A DNA stretch of 64,000 bases from Juglans regia (GCF_001411555.2 NC_049903.1:15915234-15979233); one strand, 5' to 3'; shown: positions 23,160-36,249, counted from the first letter of the stretch. Numbers and translations are program-made. The notes: a model not told the origin generated them from the letters alone.

Positions 23160-23348
23160 GTTTGGATATAAAAAATATCTCAATCCTTTTTATTTTATCA
23201 TTATAATTTTTATAAATTTTTACATAAAATATAATAAATAATTTAATTTTTTATAATCTCAAAAAAATAATAATATTAAAAAAATATTTTAATAATATTT
23301 TATTTAATTTTCATCTAAAAATATTTTATCTCATCTCACTACCCAAAC
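23160..23348. mobile_element. MITE with GTTTGGAT/ACCCAAAC ends
   Basis: A 189-bp AT-rich element begins GTTTGGATA and ends CTCATCTCACTACCCAAAC. The interior phrase ATATTTTAATAATATTTTAT and the ATCTCATCTCA run are shared with copies near 23403-23610, 31851-32024, 37540-37875, 38194-38385 and 62251-62440. It has no coding capacity and looks like a short non-autonomous DNA transposon. Confidence 0.65.
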
Positions 23349-23402
23349 CCCACCTTAGCCATGCGGTGGAATAGTCAAAGCGCAACCTTGGAAAATGTCA
23401 CG

Positions 23403-23610
23403 ATTTCATTTTAAATTTAACATCATCTCATCTTATCTCATGTCATTTCACTATTATAACTTTTTCAAAATTTCATATAAAATATTATAAACAATTTAAT
23501 TTTTTCAAATATCAAAATAATAATCATATTAAAAAATAATATTCTAATAATATTTTATTCAACTTTTAACTTTCATCTAAAACCATCTCATCTTATCTTA
23601 ATATCCAAAC
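23403..23610. mobile_element. MITE, second copy
   Basis: This has the same AT-rich composition and order of phrases as the copy at 23160, ending ATATCCAAAC at 23610. The left end is less distinct. No coding capacity. 23611-24064 holds only AT-rich intergenic DNA. Confidence 0.55.
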
Positions 23611-24149
23611 ATTTCTAAAATGGACATTACCATCTTAATTTCTTTATTTCTTCTTGTTTTTTTTTTTTTATTTGAAAGGATTACCATCTTAATTTCAAAC
23701 TAACCCGGTACGTGTATTAAAAGTAAGTTTAAAATAGTAATTAATTATAAATCCTTTTTTTGCTGAATTATCTATTATTACTAATTACGATGGTCATTCA
23801 AAGAGATCAGCAATCTCTGCGTTTGCTAATTAGGATTTTGACAGCTACGTTTTAAGCGTAATTCCGCGTGCATGGATCTAATTTCAATTTCATCAATCTT
23901 ATTAAAAGTTAGTAAAATGATAAATACACAACCGGCCTTTTTTTAATCATGTTTTAAATAAATGAGATTTTTATAAAATAATTATAAAAATATTATTGAC
24001 TTGCAAAAATACATTTCTTTTAAATCGTAATTATGAGTAGAGTAATACTACTTATCATTTATGTTATTACAACAAAATTGACTTTTAGGGACGAAATTAT
24101 GTAAGGATGAAATAAAAGTCATTTTTTGGGACGAAATTTAAGTTTCGTC

Positions 24150-24445
24150 CCAAAAAATTGATGACTTTACAAAACTGTTCGACCGGTAAAATATTCATTC
24201 GAACAATATTTTCTGTGATGAATTAAAACGTCTCAAAAAGTTTTTCCCGTTCGAACAGAAAAATCTTGGAGGGGAAGTAATTTACTATGCAGGGGGAAGT
24301 TCAAAACTGTTCGAACGATAATTATTTTTGTTCAAACGGAAAATCTTTGGTGGCAAAACCTGGTGGAAAGGTTTCTAAACTGTTCGAACAAAATATATTT
24401 AGTTCGAACATATTTGAAGACCACATTTATACATTCGAACGTATA
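24150..24445. repeat. Left subterminal TTCGAA array of CACTA 2
   Basis: Motifs such as CGTTCGAACAG, CTGTTCGAACG and TAGTTCGAACAT are scattered over about 300 bp, mirrored at the right end (30528-30845). This is the same motif core as CACTA 1, with the outer bases more often CTGTTCGAAC here. Confidence 0.75.
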
Positions 24446-24746
24446 ATATTAATCTCGGTATGCAACTCAAAATATAAAAAATATATATTATATAAAAAAA
24501 TTCATTAATTGATTTTATATAATTAATTTAAAAATATTTTAATGATTTCTTTTATGTTAAATAAGATTTTTAGTTAAATAAATATTATCAGCTAGACACT
24601 GCATAATATAAATCAATAATTATTCCAGAAAAGACACCATATATACTGTCCATAACTATAACAAAAAAAATATAAATAAAAAATAGAAACGACTGTGATG
24701 CGAGGTCTCTACACACATTTTTAACTGCAACTAATTGTCTCCCTAC

Positions 24747-25079
24747 CTATGCCAGTAGAGTACTAAGCATGACCTGAGTTGCATTATAGGCATTAATCTC
24801 TATACGTAACTCATTAACCTCTGTACATAACTCAGAGACGCTAGCCATAATCTCTGTACGCAACTCAGTCATGGCAGTATGCACTGCATCGATCACCACT
24901 GATATGTGTATGCCGATCTCAGCACGCAGTATGTCGGCCATCTCCTTGCGAGTAGACGTGCATGATGCCTTGGCTTGTGTAGATGCCTCACCAGCCAATA
25001 CTCTAGTATCTCCCAACTGTGCATCTCTATGAATATCAGCTCTGTCGTTAGGAACAGGTCCATGAAAATGAAATCTCAA
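24747..25079 (-). CDS. Opposite-strand coiled-coil frame inside CACTA 2, unidentified
   Basis: A 110-codon frame runs from 25079 to 24747. After HRDAQLGDTRVLAGEAS it becomes strongly heptad-like (MADILRAEIG, MTELRTEIMASVSELCTEVN, ELRIEINAYN), which predicts a coiled coil. It ends close to the left subterminal array, pointing outward, opposite to the transposase genes. I do not recognise it. It could be the 3' end of a second element-encoded protein, a captured host exon, or a chance frame; it is neater than the other chance frames here because composition is not skewed. It lacks a clear upstream exon. Confidence 0.35.
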   Translation of the reverse strand: MRFHFHGPVPNDRADIHRDAQLGDTRVLAGEASTQAKASCTSTRKEMADILRAEIGIHISVVIDAVHTAMTELRTEIMASVSELCTEVNELRIEINAYNATQVMLSTLLA

Positions 25080-25372
25080 GTGTCCAGAGATAGAGAGCCA
25101 CTTGAAGTAAGTTCAAATTAATTGTTAATTAATCATTGAATTTACTTATTAAACAATTATATGAATATAGTTATTGTTGGTAACTTTTAATTTCAATGAT
25201 CATATTAACATACTAAAAGAACTGTGAGTAAATGATATAGACTAGAGACATGAACAGGAGTTCTCGAAATGGTTCGAATAACGAGTAATGACATTAATAT
25301 AAATGCAATTTTGCACTAACATATTTAAAATAGAGTGTTAATGGTTGAATGTTTATACTTTATTTAATATGT

Positions 25373-26094
25373 AGGTTGTACAAATGCATGCGAGTAATCC
25401 GAACGATATATCATATGAACTATATGCCTGGCGCATGGCACCTCGAGACGCACTGCACAATATTCTGCATGTATTTCTTGAGGAATTAGGTATCACACAA
25501 TTGATCGAGATCTTTGTAGAAAAATACAAAATAGTGGTGTCATTGTCGAAGGGAATCATTATGGAAACAATGTTGATTTCTATGGAGTTATCGTAGATAT
25601 AATTGAAATGAAATATGTGGGAGAGCTTTTGGTTTATATATTTAAGTCTGATTGGTGGGATTTACGCAATCATCGATGGGGAAAATGTCAGAATGAATAT
25701 TTTCTGAATATTAATACATAAAAAAAATGGTATGAAGATGATCATTTTATTTTGACTTCCCAAGCATCAAGTATTCTATTTAGAGGATCCTCAGTTAGGA
25801 AATCAATGGCAAGTAGTACAAAAGTTTTCTCCTAAAAATATTTATGACATTATCCCTGAGGCGGAGGGACAAGATGAAGAAAAAGATGATCCCTCTACTC
25901 AAGAAGCATACCAAGAGAGTCAACTTGTCTTTAACTTATTTGTGAATTTGAGCCAGTATGAGATGATCCCATTACATAGGGAAGTTATTAAAATTGAAAT
26001 AATTGAGGCGACTGTTGATCAAAGAGTTGACTCATCTGAAGTATCTATAGATGATGAGATCGAATCTATAGATGAAACTGATACAGATGATTGA
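25373..26094 (+). pseudogene. C-terminal remnant of TnpD-like transposase in CACTA 2
   Basis: Decayed but recognisable matches to the C-terminal part of CACTA 1's transposase appear: GVIVEGNHYGNNVDFYGVIV and IIEMKYVGELLVYIFKSDWW (DUF4216-like), then KKWYEDDHFILTSQAS. An acidic tail (SIDETDTDD) precedes the stop at 26092-26094. The whole N-terminal and catalytic part of the gene is missing, so the element kept only the end of the transposase gene. Stops and frameshifts are present. Confidence 0.8.
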
Positions 26095-26131
26095 TTGGTT
26101 TTGTGTTCACATTATACAGTATCTCGCAATT

Positions 26132-29100
26132 ATGCCACTAAAGAGGAAGGAAGTTTGCATCCCATCTCAACCTGTTTCTAGCTCTCCGTCTGACTCACCA
26201 TTAGAGACGGACTCCACAGAATAAGGTAAATAGCTAATACTCATTTTTTCAATTAAGATATATGATAATTGATACGAGGTAAATAACTAATATTATTTTA
26301 TAGAGATAACAATACAATCTCATCACAGAATAGGCACTATTAGAAGTGTGATGTTGGAGAAATAGCGTAAAGTAAATAAAATTAAGGTTAACATTCCTGA
26401 TGAACATACTGGAGGCGAGGGACAACAAGTAGCTTGGCTTGCATCGCATGTGGGTGCTCTTACACAGACTTGTGCTGTAACGCCCCATCCCCGATAGTCC
26501 GGAGAGTTAACTCATGTCACCTAAAAACCATTTTCCATCCACCTAGTACATACTCTGATTTTTCTCTATCATACAAAATACTCATGAATTCACATCAAAT
26601 ACTCCAGTATAATTATTCTAAGACAATACAAAGTCTCAGTATAAACATCAACCTTCCAACAAATCACATATTAGAGCACAACAAGCTTACTGAATAAAAA
26701 TCCTCAATACTCATATAAACCTTCTATGCTTAAACCATCATTCTTAACTCCTCTCCCATGCTCCATATTCTTGATCCTCAACTGGAACATTCAAATCATC
26801 TGAAAAATATTGTAGAGATAAGGGGTGAATTATTAACAACTCAGTAAGCAGAGAACATATACTAGTATGTAACTATGAGCATTTTCAAAAAGTTCAGTAT
26901 GCAGAAACAATACATTTCTTTTCTTATATGCAGATCTCAAAAACGTGTTATCAGAAAATTTGGACGACTTTTCATACTAAAAAATAACTGTTCATATTTA
27001 AAGACACTTTTCATATTCAGAGACCATTTGCATATTAAAAAAAAACCAACTATTCATATTCAAAGATCCATTTCATAATCAAAGACCCTTTTTATATTCA
27101 AAAACTATTTTCATATTCAAAAACTATTTTCATATTCAAAAACGTTTTTCATATTAAAAAATGCTTTGGCATAACATAACTAAACATCTTCATCTTATCA
27201 TATCATATCATATCGTATCATGTCATATCATATACCATGTTTAACTCCCGTGGTAGGGTTGTGCTATCCCGGTGGCCAAATCAGGCAGTATCATATTGTG
27301 AAACTTCTCATTTTTCAATCTCGGAGCCCCGAGAGTGCACACAGGAAAGAACACATAAAAGACTACTTTGTTTCCAAAGTGGGTGCGCTCATATCATATC
27401 ATATCATATTGGTACCAATCATATCACGTGAACCAATATCATATCACAACCATATTCAGAATCAGAATCAAAACAGATAAGCATGCCAAAGGTTTTCATA
27501 TCCACATCATATGAAATCACGTGCTAAACACATTCATATCATTTTCAAATGATCAATAACAGTTCCAAAATATTTCATATCATATGTATAAAAATCTCAA
27601 TTTTTCATATTCGCTCTTTTGCACATTTCATAAACATGTCAAATATTGCTCATGTCTACACTTTTCATGTCAAAAACATTTCTTTAATCTTTCATACATA
27701 TTTCATGAGTGAATGCAAAACATATACTGAGGTTGTTTTTCACTTTTTCTTTTTAAAATAACATGCACAATTTTACAAACCAACCTCAGTTTATTTCTTT
27801 TTATGCAAATCTAGCATAGGAACCCCGCTTACCTGCGTCTCTTAGCTTTTTCAGAAAATTCTCCACAACAGTACTGAACAATTGTCAATCGTCACGTATA
27901 AAAGAGTCATGTAACTTAAATAAATCTCCAGTGAACAGATAAATCTCATATTACACCTGAAGTACCTATTTTAATTCCTAAAAAAACTTAAAATTCTCTC
28001 AACTCTAAATATCATTCATTTCTAAATTCATCAATATCCATCATAACCAATGTCAAATTCCAAAACACTAATATTTAAATCCGAAACAGCCTACAAATCC
28101 CAGCATAAACCAATCACACAAACAACTCCACCAACCAATCCAATTGACCCCTACTCCTCGGACTTAGTCCGGTACAACCAAACCAGTTCACATAAAAGAT
28201 GAGTTAGTGCAAAAATACATTTAAATCACTAAATTTTTTTGGAAAAATACTTACGGTGCTATAATATAATTTTTGAAATATCACAAAGGTGCTAGAAGTG
28301 GCAGCATAGCAACGTAACGGTACAAAATGCACAGTGGCAGTGGGTGTCAAAATGCAAGTTTTTGAACGAGAACAAACAAAGACTTGAGATTACAAGGAAA
28401 TGACTTAGAGGTGTCGATGAAGTTAGTGGTGGCGGTGGTTGGCTGAGGGTGGCGGCATGGGAGGTGTTTGGAGGGCAAAATGCTGAAATTGGAAAAGTAG
28501 ATGGTGGAATTTCACCGGTAACAGATCGAAGCTAAGGATGGCTGGTTTAGGTTGCTGGGAGGTCAAGGATGACGTGGTGAAGAGATGGCTGTCGGAGGTG
28601 GCATGACGGCAGCGCAAGGAATGCCGCTGCTTGGGGGGCCGTCGACAGATGAGGAAGAGGTTGGGAGGGGCGGTGGTGGACACGGATGACGCACGGCGGC
28701 GCTTAGGGCTAACAAAGCAAACAAATGGGGGAGAGGGGAGGGACTCGTCCGGGCTGGGAGAGAAACATAAGAGAAATAAGGAGAAAAAAAGAAGAAAGAG
28801 AATGAAAAAAAAAAAAGGAGGAGAAAAAGAAAAAGGGAAAAAGAAAAAGTGAGAGAAAGAAATGAAGTCCAGTTCTCACAACTTGGGTCACAAAATTGAT
28901 TCCAACGAAAATGATTTCAAAATAGTAAATTTAAATAAAATAACTTAAACGTAGTGATTAAGTAAAATAAAATAATAAAATCTAACAATAAACTAATCTA
29001 AATTAAAGAGCAATTTAAATGCAAAACAATAATTAATATTAAGAAAGTATATAAAAATAAATTACACAACTTAAAAATCATAAAAATAAACCAACGAGAA

Positions 29101-30334
29101 ACCCGATAAATTTAAGATAAAAGAACCAATATTTAAATTAATTAAAAATACCCCTTTAATTAAAATACACTAAAATACGAGGTGTCACGTGTGCACATTT
29201 GGCTACGAGTTCATGGCATAAAGTCCTGCAATATGTGAAAGAGCTTATAAAGAACTGTTGTTTGGTATGTAATATTTAAATAATAAATTTATATTGATAT
29301 TATTTAATATTTTAAATGATAATATCTTTGTGTATATATTTTTCCAAGGAAGACTTTGAACTAAACTTTGGTCAAAGAGAGGAGCGTAGGACTGTCGAAG
29401 AGTTGATGTGTAATGCATTCTGCAAGTATAAGGCGAGGTGTCACGTGCATTACAAGAAGTACGAGAACAATGAAGATGCACGCCAGCATCTTTTTCAGGA
29501 AGTCCAACCTAAAAAATGGAAAAAAAAAACTTTGCGACATGTTTGAAGATCCATCATATAAGGTAAATTAAATGAATTCTTTATGTATCATATTTGTAAT
29601 TTTCACTTACTAACTTTTACAACTTCTATGCAAGAGCGAAGTTCTATAAACAAAACAAATAGATCAAAGTTAAAGATTCATCATGCTGGCTCAAGATCTT
29701 TCCATAGCCTTTCTCAGAAATTGGTAATGTACATTTTTTTTATTTTTTTATTCTATGTAGTTTGTTTTTAATATAGATTTTATATTTTAACAATGTCTCT
29801 TATAGAAAGAGTCAGACACAAACTATGATCTGACAAAATTATATGATGCATAACATACTAATAGTAATGGAGAGTGGACTCATTCCGATGCTCATGAGAA
29901 TTATGTAAGTATTATAATTTTTTTTAATTAACCATATTTAAATTATTATGTCAATATTAATTTTATATATTGTGTAGGATAAAATGGTTGCCCTCCGTGC
30001 TGAAATTGTATCAAATCATAATTCATTAATAAGTGATGTTGAAATTTTTACACAAGTTCTAGGTCAACGTTCGGGTTATTTGAGGGGTTTGGATCGTTGT
30101 GTAAAGCCTTCAGACTCTTCATCAATGTCAAGCACTATTGCAGTTGCGCTAAAGAATGCAAATTCTAGGATTAAAGAATTGATGGCAAAACAATAGGAGT
30201 TAAAGGCTCAGTTGACGAAACAAACAGACATGGAGATGCACATAAAACAGCAAGAAAATCAACAAAGAGAGATGTAACTCTAAATTCAAGAACAATAAAG
30301 ATAGATGCAACTTCAAATGCCTCCAAACAATTGA
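26132..30334 (+). pseudogene. TnpA-like gene of CACTA 2, exon 2 split by a solo LTR
   Basis: Exons can be placed at about 26132-26225, 26304-26475 continued at 29195-29264, 29349-29562, 29635-29723, 29806-29904 and 29978-30334. Exon 1 begins MPLKRKEVCIPSQPVSSSPS. Exon 2 (VNIPDEHTGGEGQQVAWLAS) is homologous to exon 2 of the CACTA 1 gene, as is QVLGQRSGYLRGL in exon 6, so both elements share one gene plan. The last exon is a Gln-rich coiled coil. A solo LTR interrupts exon 2 inside a codon, and TAG or TAA codons occur in exons 2, 5 and 6. The product would have bound the element ends. Confidence 0.85.
26476..29189 (-). mobile_element. Solo LTR in the TnpA exon, TSD TGTGC
   Basis: A 2.7-kb LTR starts TGTAACGCCCC and ends CGAGGTGTCACG, where the expected GTGTTACA has decayed. 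TGTGC flanks it at 26471-26475 and 29190-29194. It follows the plan of the LTR at 210-2828: the AGTTAACTCATGTCAC phrase, a TATCA run near 27196-27235, the CCCGTGGTAGGGTTGTGCTA phrase near 27248, the AGGAACCCCGCTTACCTG phrase near 27816, a GC-rich part near 28400-28700 and an AT-rich tail. It is more diverged than the pair at 210 and 5634. Confidence 0.9.
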
Positions 30335-30527
30335 TTTTCAGTAGAAGTGTTTTTGCATATTGACCAATTATATATCATGTATTGATAATTTTACTAGTAT
30401 TACTAGTATTTTATCTATTTAGTTAGGACTTATTTGATTAGTTTTATTTATATTGAACAATTTGTAATATATTTTTGAAATATAAATATTTATTTGGTTT
30501 TAAATTAGTATTGTCCAAGAAAATAAT

Positions 30528-31000
30528 AACTGTTCGAACATATATAAATCAGACACAATCATTCGAATACCACAAGTTCAAGTTTGAAAGGTAAAAACTT
30601 GTGCGTCGTTCGAACACGTCCAAACAAACAATTCCCTATTAGCGTTCGATCATCAATTTTTTTGTTCGAATGTTTCTTCATGTTTATTTAGTCGAACGGA
30701 CTGGTATCGATCAACTGGCCATGAAATACCCGTTCGAACAGTTCCTCATTGTTTGAACATTATTTACAATGTTCGAACGAATTTTTGAGATGAATTTAAA
30801 TCGTCCCAAAAAAAAAAAAAAAAATTGTTCGAACGCGATCGAACGATCTAGCTTAATTTCATCCCAAAATACCTTTTGGGACAGTTTTAATGGAACGAAC
30901 TTGGGACAATTTTTTTTCATCCCAAAATATATTTTGGAACAAAATGCCAATCTTTTGGGACGAAAAATTTTCGTTCCAAAAGACCTTATTTGTTGTAGTG
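30528..31000. repeat. Right subterminal array and TIR of CACTA 2
   Basis: About eight CTGTTCGAAC-like or GTTCGAACG-like motifs occur between 30528 and 30845, then the phrases GGGACAGTTTTAATGGAACG and GGGACGAAAAATTTTCG lead to the terminus at 31000. The GGGACGAAA phrase is mirrored just inside the left end (about 24088-24150), giving longer imperfect inverted repeats. Confidence 0.78.
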
Positions 31001-31003
31001 TGT

Positions 31004-31234
31004 TCTCATCATTCCATAATGTACTGGCATTAGATGATTAAACTATTTATTATATTTCATTTGTGAACTTATCATTTAATGCAACATCATGAAATGATGA
31101 GAAAATGAATGTTGAGTAGAATTTTTCTTGTGAAAATGATTGTGCTTATTGTTACTGAAATCATGATGAGTTTTATATGGCTTCTAGAATGCTTAAAAAA
31201 TAAATAGGAGAAAGTAATCTCAAAGCATTTTTAC

Positions 31235-31273
<39 letters not shown>

Positions 31274-32136
31274 TAGAAATGTTATAATGAAGCCTTACAC
31301 TACACACTTTTAATTGACCAACATGTAATTTGTTATTTTTATTATTTTAATATATAATTTAAATATACATATATTTAAGTATTAGAATAAAAGAATAAAA
31401 GTGATAAATCACATATTGATTTAAGTGAATGTGTCATGTGATATAAAACTTCTATATAAAATTTCTCATATATATATATATAAGGACTTTTCAAAGGTTA
31501 AGGTTCTGAAGTTTTCATTTTCATATAAATGATTAAAGTCCTGCCCATTGTAGAAGCATCTGACACGTATGCATGCCTAATCCTTTTGGGGTCCGCAATT
31601 CTTTCCAAATATAGAGAAATTCAAGAAAAAAACAAAAAATATCCCTTGAGTCATTAGGTTTCGGATTTTTCTTTTCAAAAGTTATATATTGGCATAATTA
31701 ATTCCATTGCAAAATCTTCGTGGAATAAAATGCATTCTCATACGGACTACTTTACTTGCCGTATTTATATTACCACGTGCCGGCCGTATATTTCTATGGT
31801 CTTGACTTTTATGAATTCCTAGTTGTATTTATCTTTAGTTCGTAACTAAGGATTCATTGAGATAGTAAGTTGAGATAAGATGAGATATTGTTAGAATATT
31901 ATTTTTTAATATTATTATTATTTTGATATTTAAAAAAATTAAATTGTTTATTTTATTTTATGTAAAAATTTTAAAAAATTATAATAATGAGATGAGATAA
32001 AATGAAATAGTTTATGTATCCAACCGAGCCCTAAATGCATTCTCATACGGACAACTTTTGTCCTGAGGTTATGCTTATTTTTATATTAATAAAATTGTTG
32101 AGATTGAATATAGTGATCAATTGACAAATAGAGAAC
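31004..32136. other. Intergenic DNA with a MITE copy (31851-32024)
   Basis: No reading frame is supported. A TA microsatellite lies at about 31238-31270. At 31851-32024 there is a copy of the AT-rich MITE: GATAGTAAGTTGAGATAAGA, then the phrase TTAGAATATTATTTTTTAAT, ending GTATCCAAC. The rest is AT-rich single-copy-looking DNA. Confidence 0.55.
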
Positions 32137-33129
32137 CACTACAAGAAATTAGGCATTTTTGAGTATTCAAAATCGTCGCAAATACCCCTAATAATCGCTA
32201 CAATTAATCATTTTCAGCGATTTCTAATTCGCTACATGTTTGATGAAATTAAACTGCCTTTTCTAATCAATTTCAGAGATAGATGAAAATCGTCACAAAA
32301 ATATTTGCGACAGTTTTTTTCCATCGCAACTCTCCCAAAAATCAAATGGCTTTCTACCATTTAATCGGTGAGAAAACTCAATGGCGGCGATACATATCGT
32401 TGCAAAAGATTGAGAAATCACCGCCAATGACTCAATATTTTTCCAGCGATTTTGAATTGTTTTCGCCATTTTACATTTCTAGCAGTTGATGGTCGCCAAA
32501 AAATAGTATTTCCAGCGATTAAAATTCGTCACAAATAAGTTTAATTGTCGAAAAACTTATTTACAGCAAATTTTACTCGTAGGAAATGGTTTCTCAGAAA
32601 ATTAAAAAAAATGCTCAGATAGGGAATCCACAAAAAATATTATACACATCTAAATTGTATGTTCTTGCTCAAAAAAGCAATTGCACAAGTGGGAAGTACA
32701 AAACCAAACTTACAAATTATCTAGAAACCAATAACAAGTGTCATCAAATAGGTAAAATATCTGAGTTGTAAAATATGATCTATAAGAAACCAAGCAGGAG
32801 AAAAGAAGAAATATACAACCTTCCTTAATGCCAATAGATCTGCTAACGGTGCAACATTCTTCTGTTTAAACCCTAAATTCATCCAAGTAAGCTTGCTGCA
32901 TCATAGGAAAACTATCTCGATTCTCATTATATGACAAATTGACAAAAAAACAATCCCCATAAAGTGAACATATATACTGGAATAGATAGAAGACCAAGTT
33001 ACTATCTGTAGAGCAGATGAAAAATATTTCTCCGAATTGGTTTGAGTTCTTGTAATGCTTGTAGAATACCTGAAATATATATTGATGAGCATGAACGATC
33101 AACAAGGTCGGTTAGCCGAAATAATGAAT

Positions 33130-33894
33130 TTACAAAGTTTTCGCTGAAAGATGACTAGATTTAGTGCCTTCATGCACTCTTTCAAAAACGTGAGGCACTC
33201 CAGCAAAACATGTTGGCTTCAACTTCATCAAATCATCCCTGATTGCTTTAAGATCCTTCAAATCATAAGAAACCATACTTTTAGACAGACGCATATATAT
33301 ATATATATGTAAAATGACAAACAATCATGAAAACAATTAGTTTTCTTTTCCTTTAGATATATATATATATATATATATATATTTATTTTACCTCATCCTC
33401 TTTCTTTTTTCCTGCCCTTGAATGCCATCAGGATAAAAGAAGAAGAAAAAGGCCTAAATTTTAAAAAAGACTCAGATAGTTTCCGTAGCATACCTCATGA
33501 TAGTAGCCAACAGAAGCACCCATACGAAAAAAATACTCATCAATCACGCGGTCAATGATATGAGCCAGGGGCAGGAAAGGAAGATACACATCAGCTTCTG
33601 TCATCTATCCAGGGTCAAAACTGCACATGTTAGGATTTAGTAGCTGCAAAAAGCAAGTTCATTTGTCTGATCAGAACCATCCATTGCTTTTAAACTAAGG
33701 TAATGCGGTTTAGTAAATAATTTCATGACAAAGCTCAAAGCATGAAAATTTTTTGTTTTTTCTTGAGTTCTCACTTCTGTCACTATCTTGTCCTGGACGA
33801 AAACAAAATCAACCTCTACACGATCTAAAATAAAATTGACAGCCCCTGGCCCTGCATCCAACACAATCTCGAGGACTTTAGTTATATGTATTGC
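33130..33894 (-). pseudogene. Captured fragment of a long-chain acyl-CoA synthetase gene (LACS-like)
   Basis: Three exons lie in collinear order on the minus strand with plausible GT/AG borders: 33894-33775 (ITKVLEIVLDAGPGAVNFIL, DFVFVQDKIVTE), 33619-33494 (DVYLPFLPLAHIIDRVIDEY, FRMGASVGYY) and about 33262-33130 (DLMKLKPTCFAGVPHVFERV). These match consecutive parts of the plant LACS AMP-binding domain, where the usual forms are YLSYLPLAHIFDRV and ELKPTIFCAVPRVLDR. The ATP-binding P-loop and the C-terminal half are absent. Exon 2 has a TAG just before DVYLPFL. LACS enzymes activate fatty acids for wax, cutin and lipid synthesis; this copy cannot be functional. Confidence 0.82.
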
Positions 33895-33899
33895 CTGAA

Positions 33900-36240
33900 A
33901 TCAATTAAATGCTTCAGCTTGATGATATAAAAAATCTGCTAATTAACACAAGAAGGAATCAGGAAGTAGAAAATCCAAGCCTATATATAATGAGTACATC
34001 AATGACTTCCATGACCGATGTGCTAGAAAAGCTTATACAATGGTCATGAGGATGACACTTGGTTACGCTTGAGAAAAGAATAAACTATATATGATGGTGA
34101 GTTTAACACTTTATAAGTCATGAGATCATCATGTGCATGGTTAGTTTTAACAAGGTTTCGCATGTTACCAAAAAAAAAAAAATGGTCTGGCCTAACTTGG
34201 AGAAAGATCATGTTTCTAATACAAGTTACCTAATGAAAAGTAATGTTTCCAGCTTTAACAAAATATGAAACCTAATTATGAAACTACATGCATGCATGCA
34301 TTATATGCATGTTCCTTAAACACATACATGGCAAATTGATGGACATGTGCGCCTAATTATTAGCTGCATTCAATGTTCATACAATTAAGTTTTAACACAG
34401 TTCCATGTTTATTGAAGTTTTATCTCTCTCCCCTTTGAATTTTCTGTAATTTAATAATATTGACTTATACTTGCCAACTAAGTTTTAGTTTCCCCCCTTA
34501 CAAGAGTAGTGCATGGTGAAATGAAAGTCTCAACAAAAAGCTAAAAGAAAGTAATTAAAGGGATGGAAACGGCAGTATAATAATATAGTAATATCCATAG
34601 ATATTCTATGCTATTTTGTGAGTATTGAATATTGTATTTCCTTTTACTGCATAGGCCTTATTCAAATATTACAATTGCAACATCATATAGTATATATAGA
34701 TCTGCATTAATTAATTGAGATGCACAAGTACATATATATCTTGATTCATAAACGTCCACGCATGATGACTGCAAGCTATTAATCAAGGACCAAAGAGATT
34801 ATGCAAGAAACAGAATATTTGTTCAACACACATAAAAAATGATACTGCTATAGATTAATGGCATTGTGAATGCCAATAGATCTAGGAATGAATGTGTATT
34901 TAATCATGTAAACACAGATAAACCAATAGATCTAGGACTGAATGTGTATTTTACTACCAAAATAAAATAAATGAGGTGGCTTAATATTGTAGAACACTTA
35001 GAAACGTGAAGCAAAATAAACACATTTTTTTAGATATAAACCTTGAACATACTCCAATATCAACACCTTTGTACGTGGCAGTATAATCCCAGTAAACTAG
35101 CTAAATGGGGGAAATATTCTCAAAGTAAGAATCAGTGATATATTTTAAACAAATGTTTTATGCTTTCCAAAAATAATTGGCATAAATTAATGGGTGCCAT
35201 CTTTATCCCGGATTGTTAATTGATAATGGCAAAGCATTCATCATGTCAAGTCAAGCTGGATGATGGATCTTGTCGTGATAGCACTCTGTTTGCAAACAGA
35301 ATACATGGATTAAAGACAAGAAGTTCTTCTATGAGGACCTATGGTATGGTAATGGCCCTAAAAATCTAGTAACTTATTATATATCACTTTTTATACATAT
35401 ATATATATATATATATATATCTACATATTTATTGCTTGCTAGTGTTGGCGCTAGAATTTGGTATTATTTGATTAAAAACGGTTATTTGTAGGATAAATGT
35501 GGGAAGCTGTTGTTGGCTGTTATGTCAGTTGTGTCAAGTTCCTTGTTTGTAGTGTTACTTGAGAATAAAAGAGATCTAAATGATCGATGTCAACTAGTAG
35601 TTTTGCATATATGATGCAAGTATGTATGTGTGATAGTTTGGAACTTCAACGACAGTTTGGAACTTCAATTACCCAGCATTTTCACTAATTTTGAATGGGT
35701 GATAGTTTGGAACTTCTAAGACAGTTGAATGCACAAAATGTGTGTAAATGGGGCTGTGGAAAGCATTTTTTCTAGCTCCTAAACTACTGCCTAAATCAAG
35801 GGGTCATATTACAACCTCCTCAAAAGCTTGATTAATAATTAGAATACGTGCAGTTCTTTCTATAGCATACAGATAGGTCATTGCATATTTGGGTAATCCT
35901 CTGTAAACTAAAGCGTCAATTTAAACGTACCTGAAAGACTCAACGATGGCATTATGAACATAGAATACTGAATAAAAACAGTACATAGCAATATAGCAAC
36001 CTTGAATGTTGGTAACTACAAATGAAGAATTCTCAAAGTACACACCTAAAAACATAACTGAAACACAAATTTGAAGTTTTTTCCCACACCCACCTACCGG
36101 TACATACATAATGTAGCACAATGAACGTGAACACAACCAATGAGTTGATCATTAGCATAAACTAGTGTAGTGAGCCAAACATAACCAATGAATGTGATTG
36201 CACAATGTCAAGAAGAGCAAGGAAGGCATTACTCATACCT
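33900..36240. other. Non-coding interior of the Pack-type element
   Basis: This AT-rich DNA has no supported gene. It could be captured intron and upstream sequence of the LACS-like gene. Near-duplicate phrases occur at about 35638-35660 and 35699-35720 (GTGATAGTTTGGAACTTC), and a TA run at 35397-35420. Confidence 0.45.
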
Positions 36241-36249
36241 GAAACCGAA

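Larger units (their letters stand above)
24065..31000 (+). mobile_element. CACTA DNA transposon 2, TSD TGT
   Basis: The right terminus at 30986-31000 is TTATTTGTTGTAGTG, complement of CACTACAACAAATAA. The left terminus at 24065 reads TATTACAACAAAATTGAC, a decayed CACTACAACAAA. TGT precedes the left end (24062-24064) and follows the right end (31001-31003), a 3-bp target duplication as expected for CACTA. Both ends carry TTCGAAC subterminal motifs and GGGACGAAA phrases. Inside are a transposase C-terminal remnant, a TnpA-like gene broken by a solo LTR, and an opposite-strand frame. About 2.7 kb of its 6.9 kb is the LTR. Confidence 0.87.
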
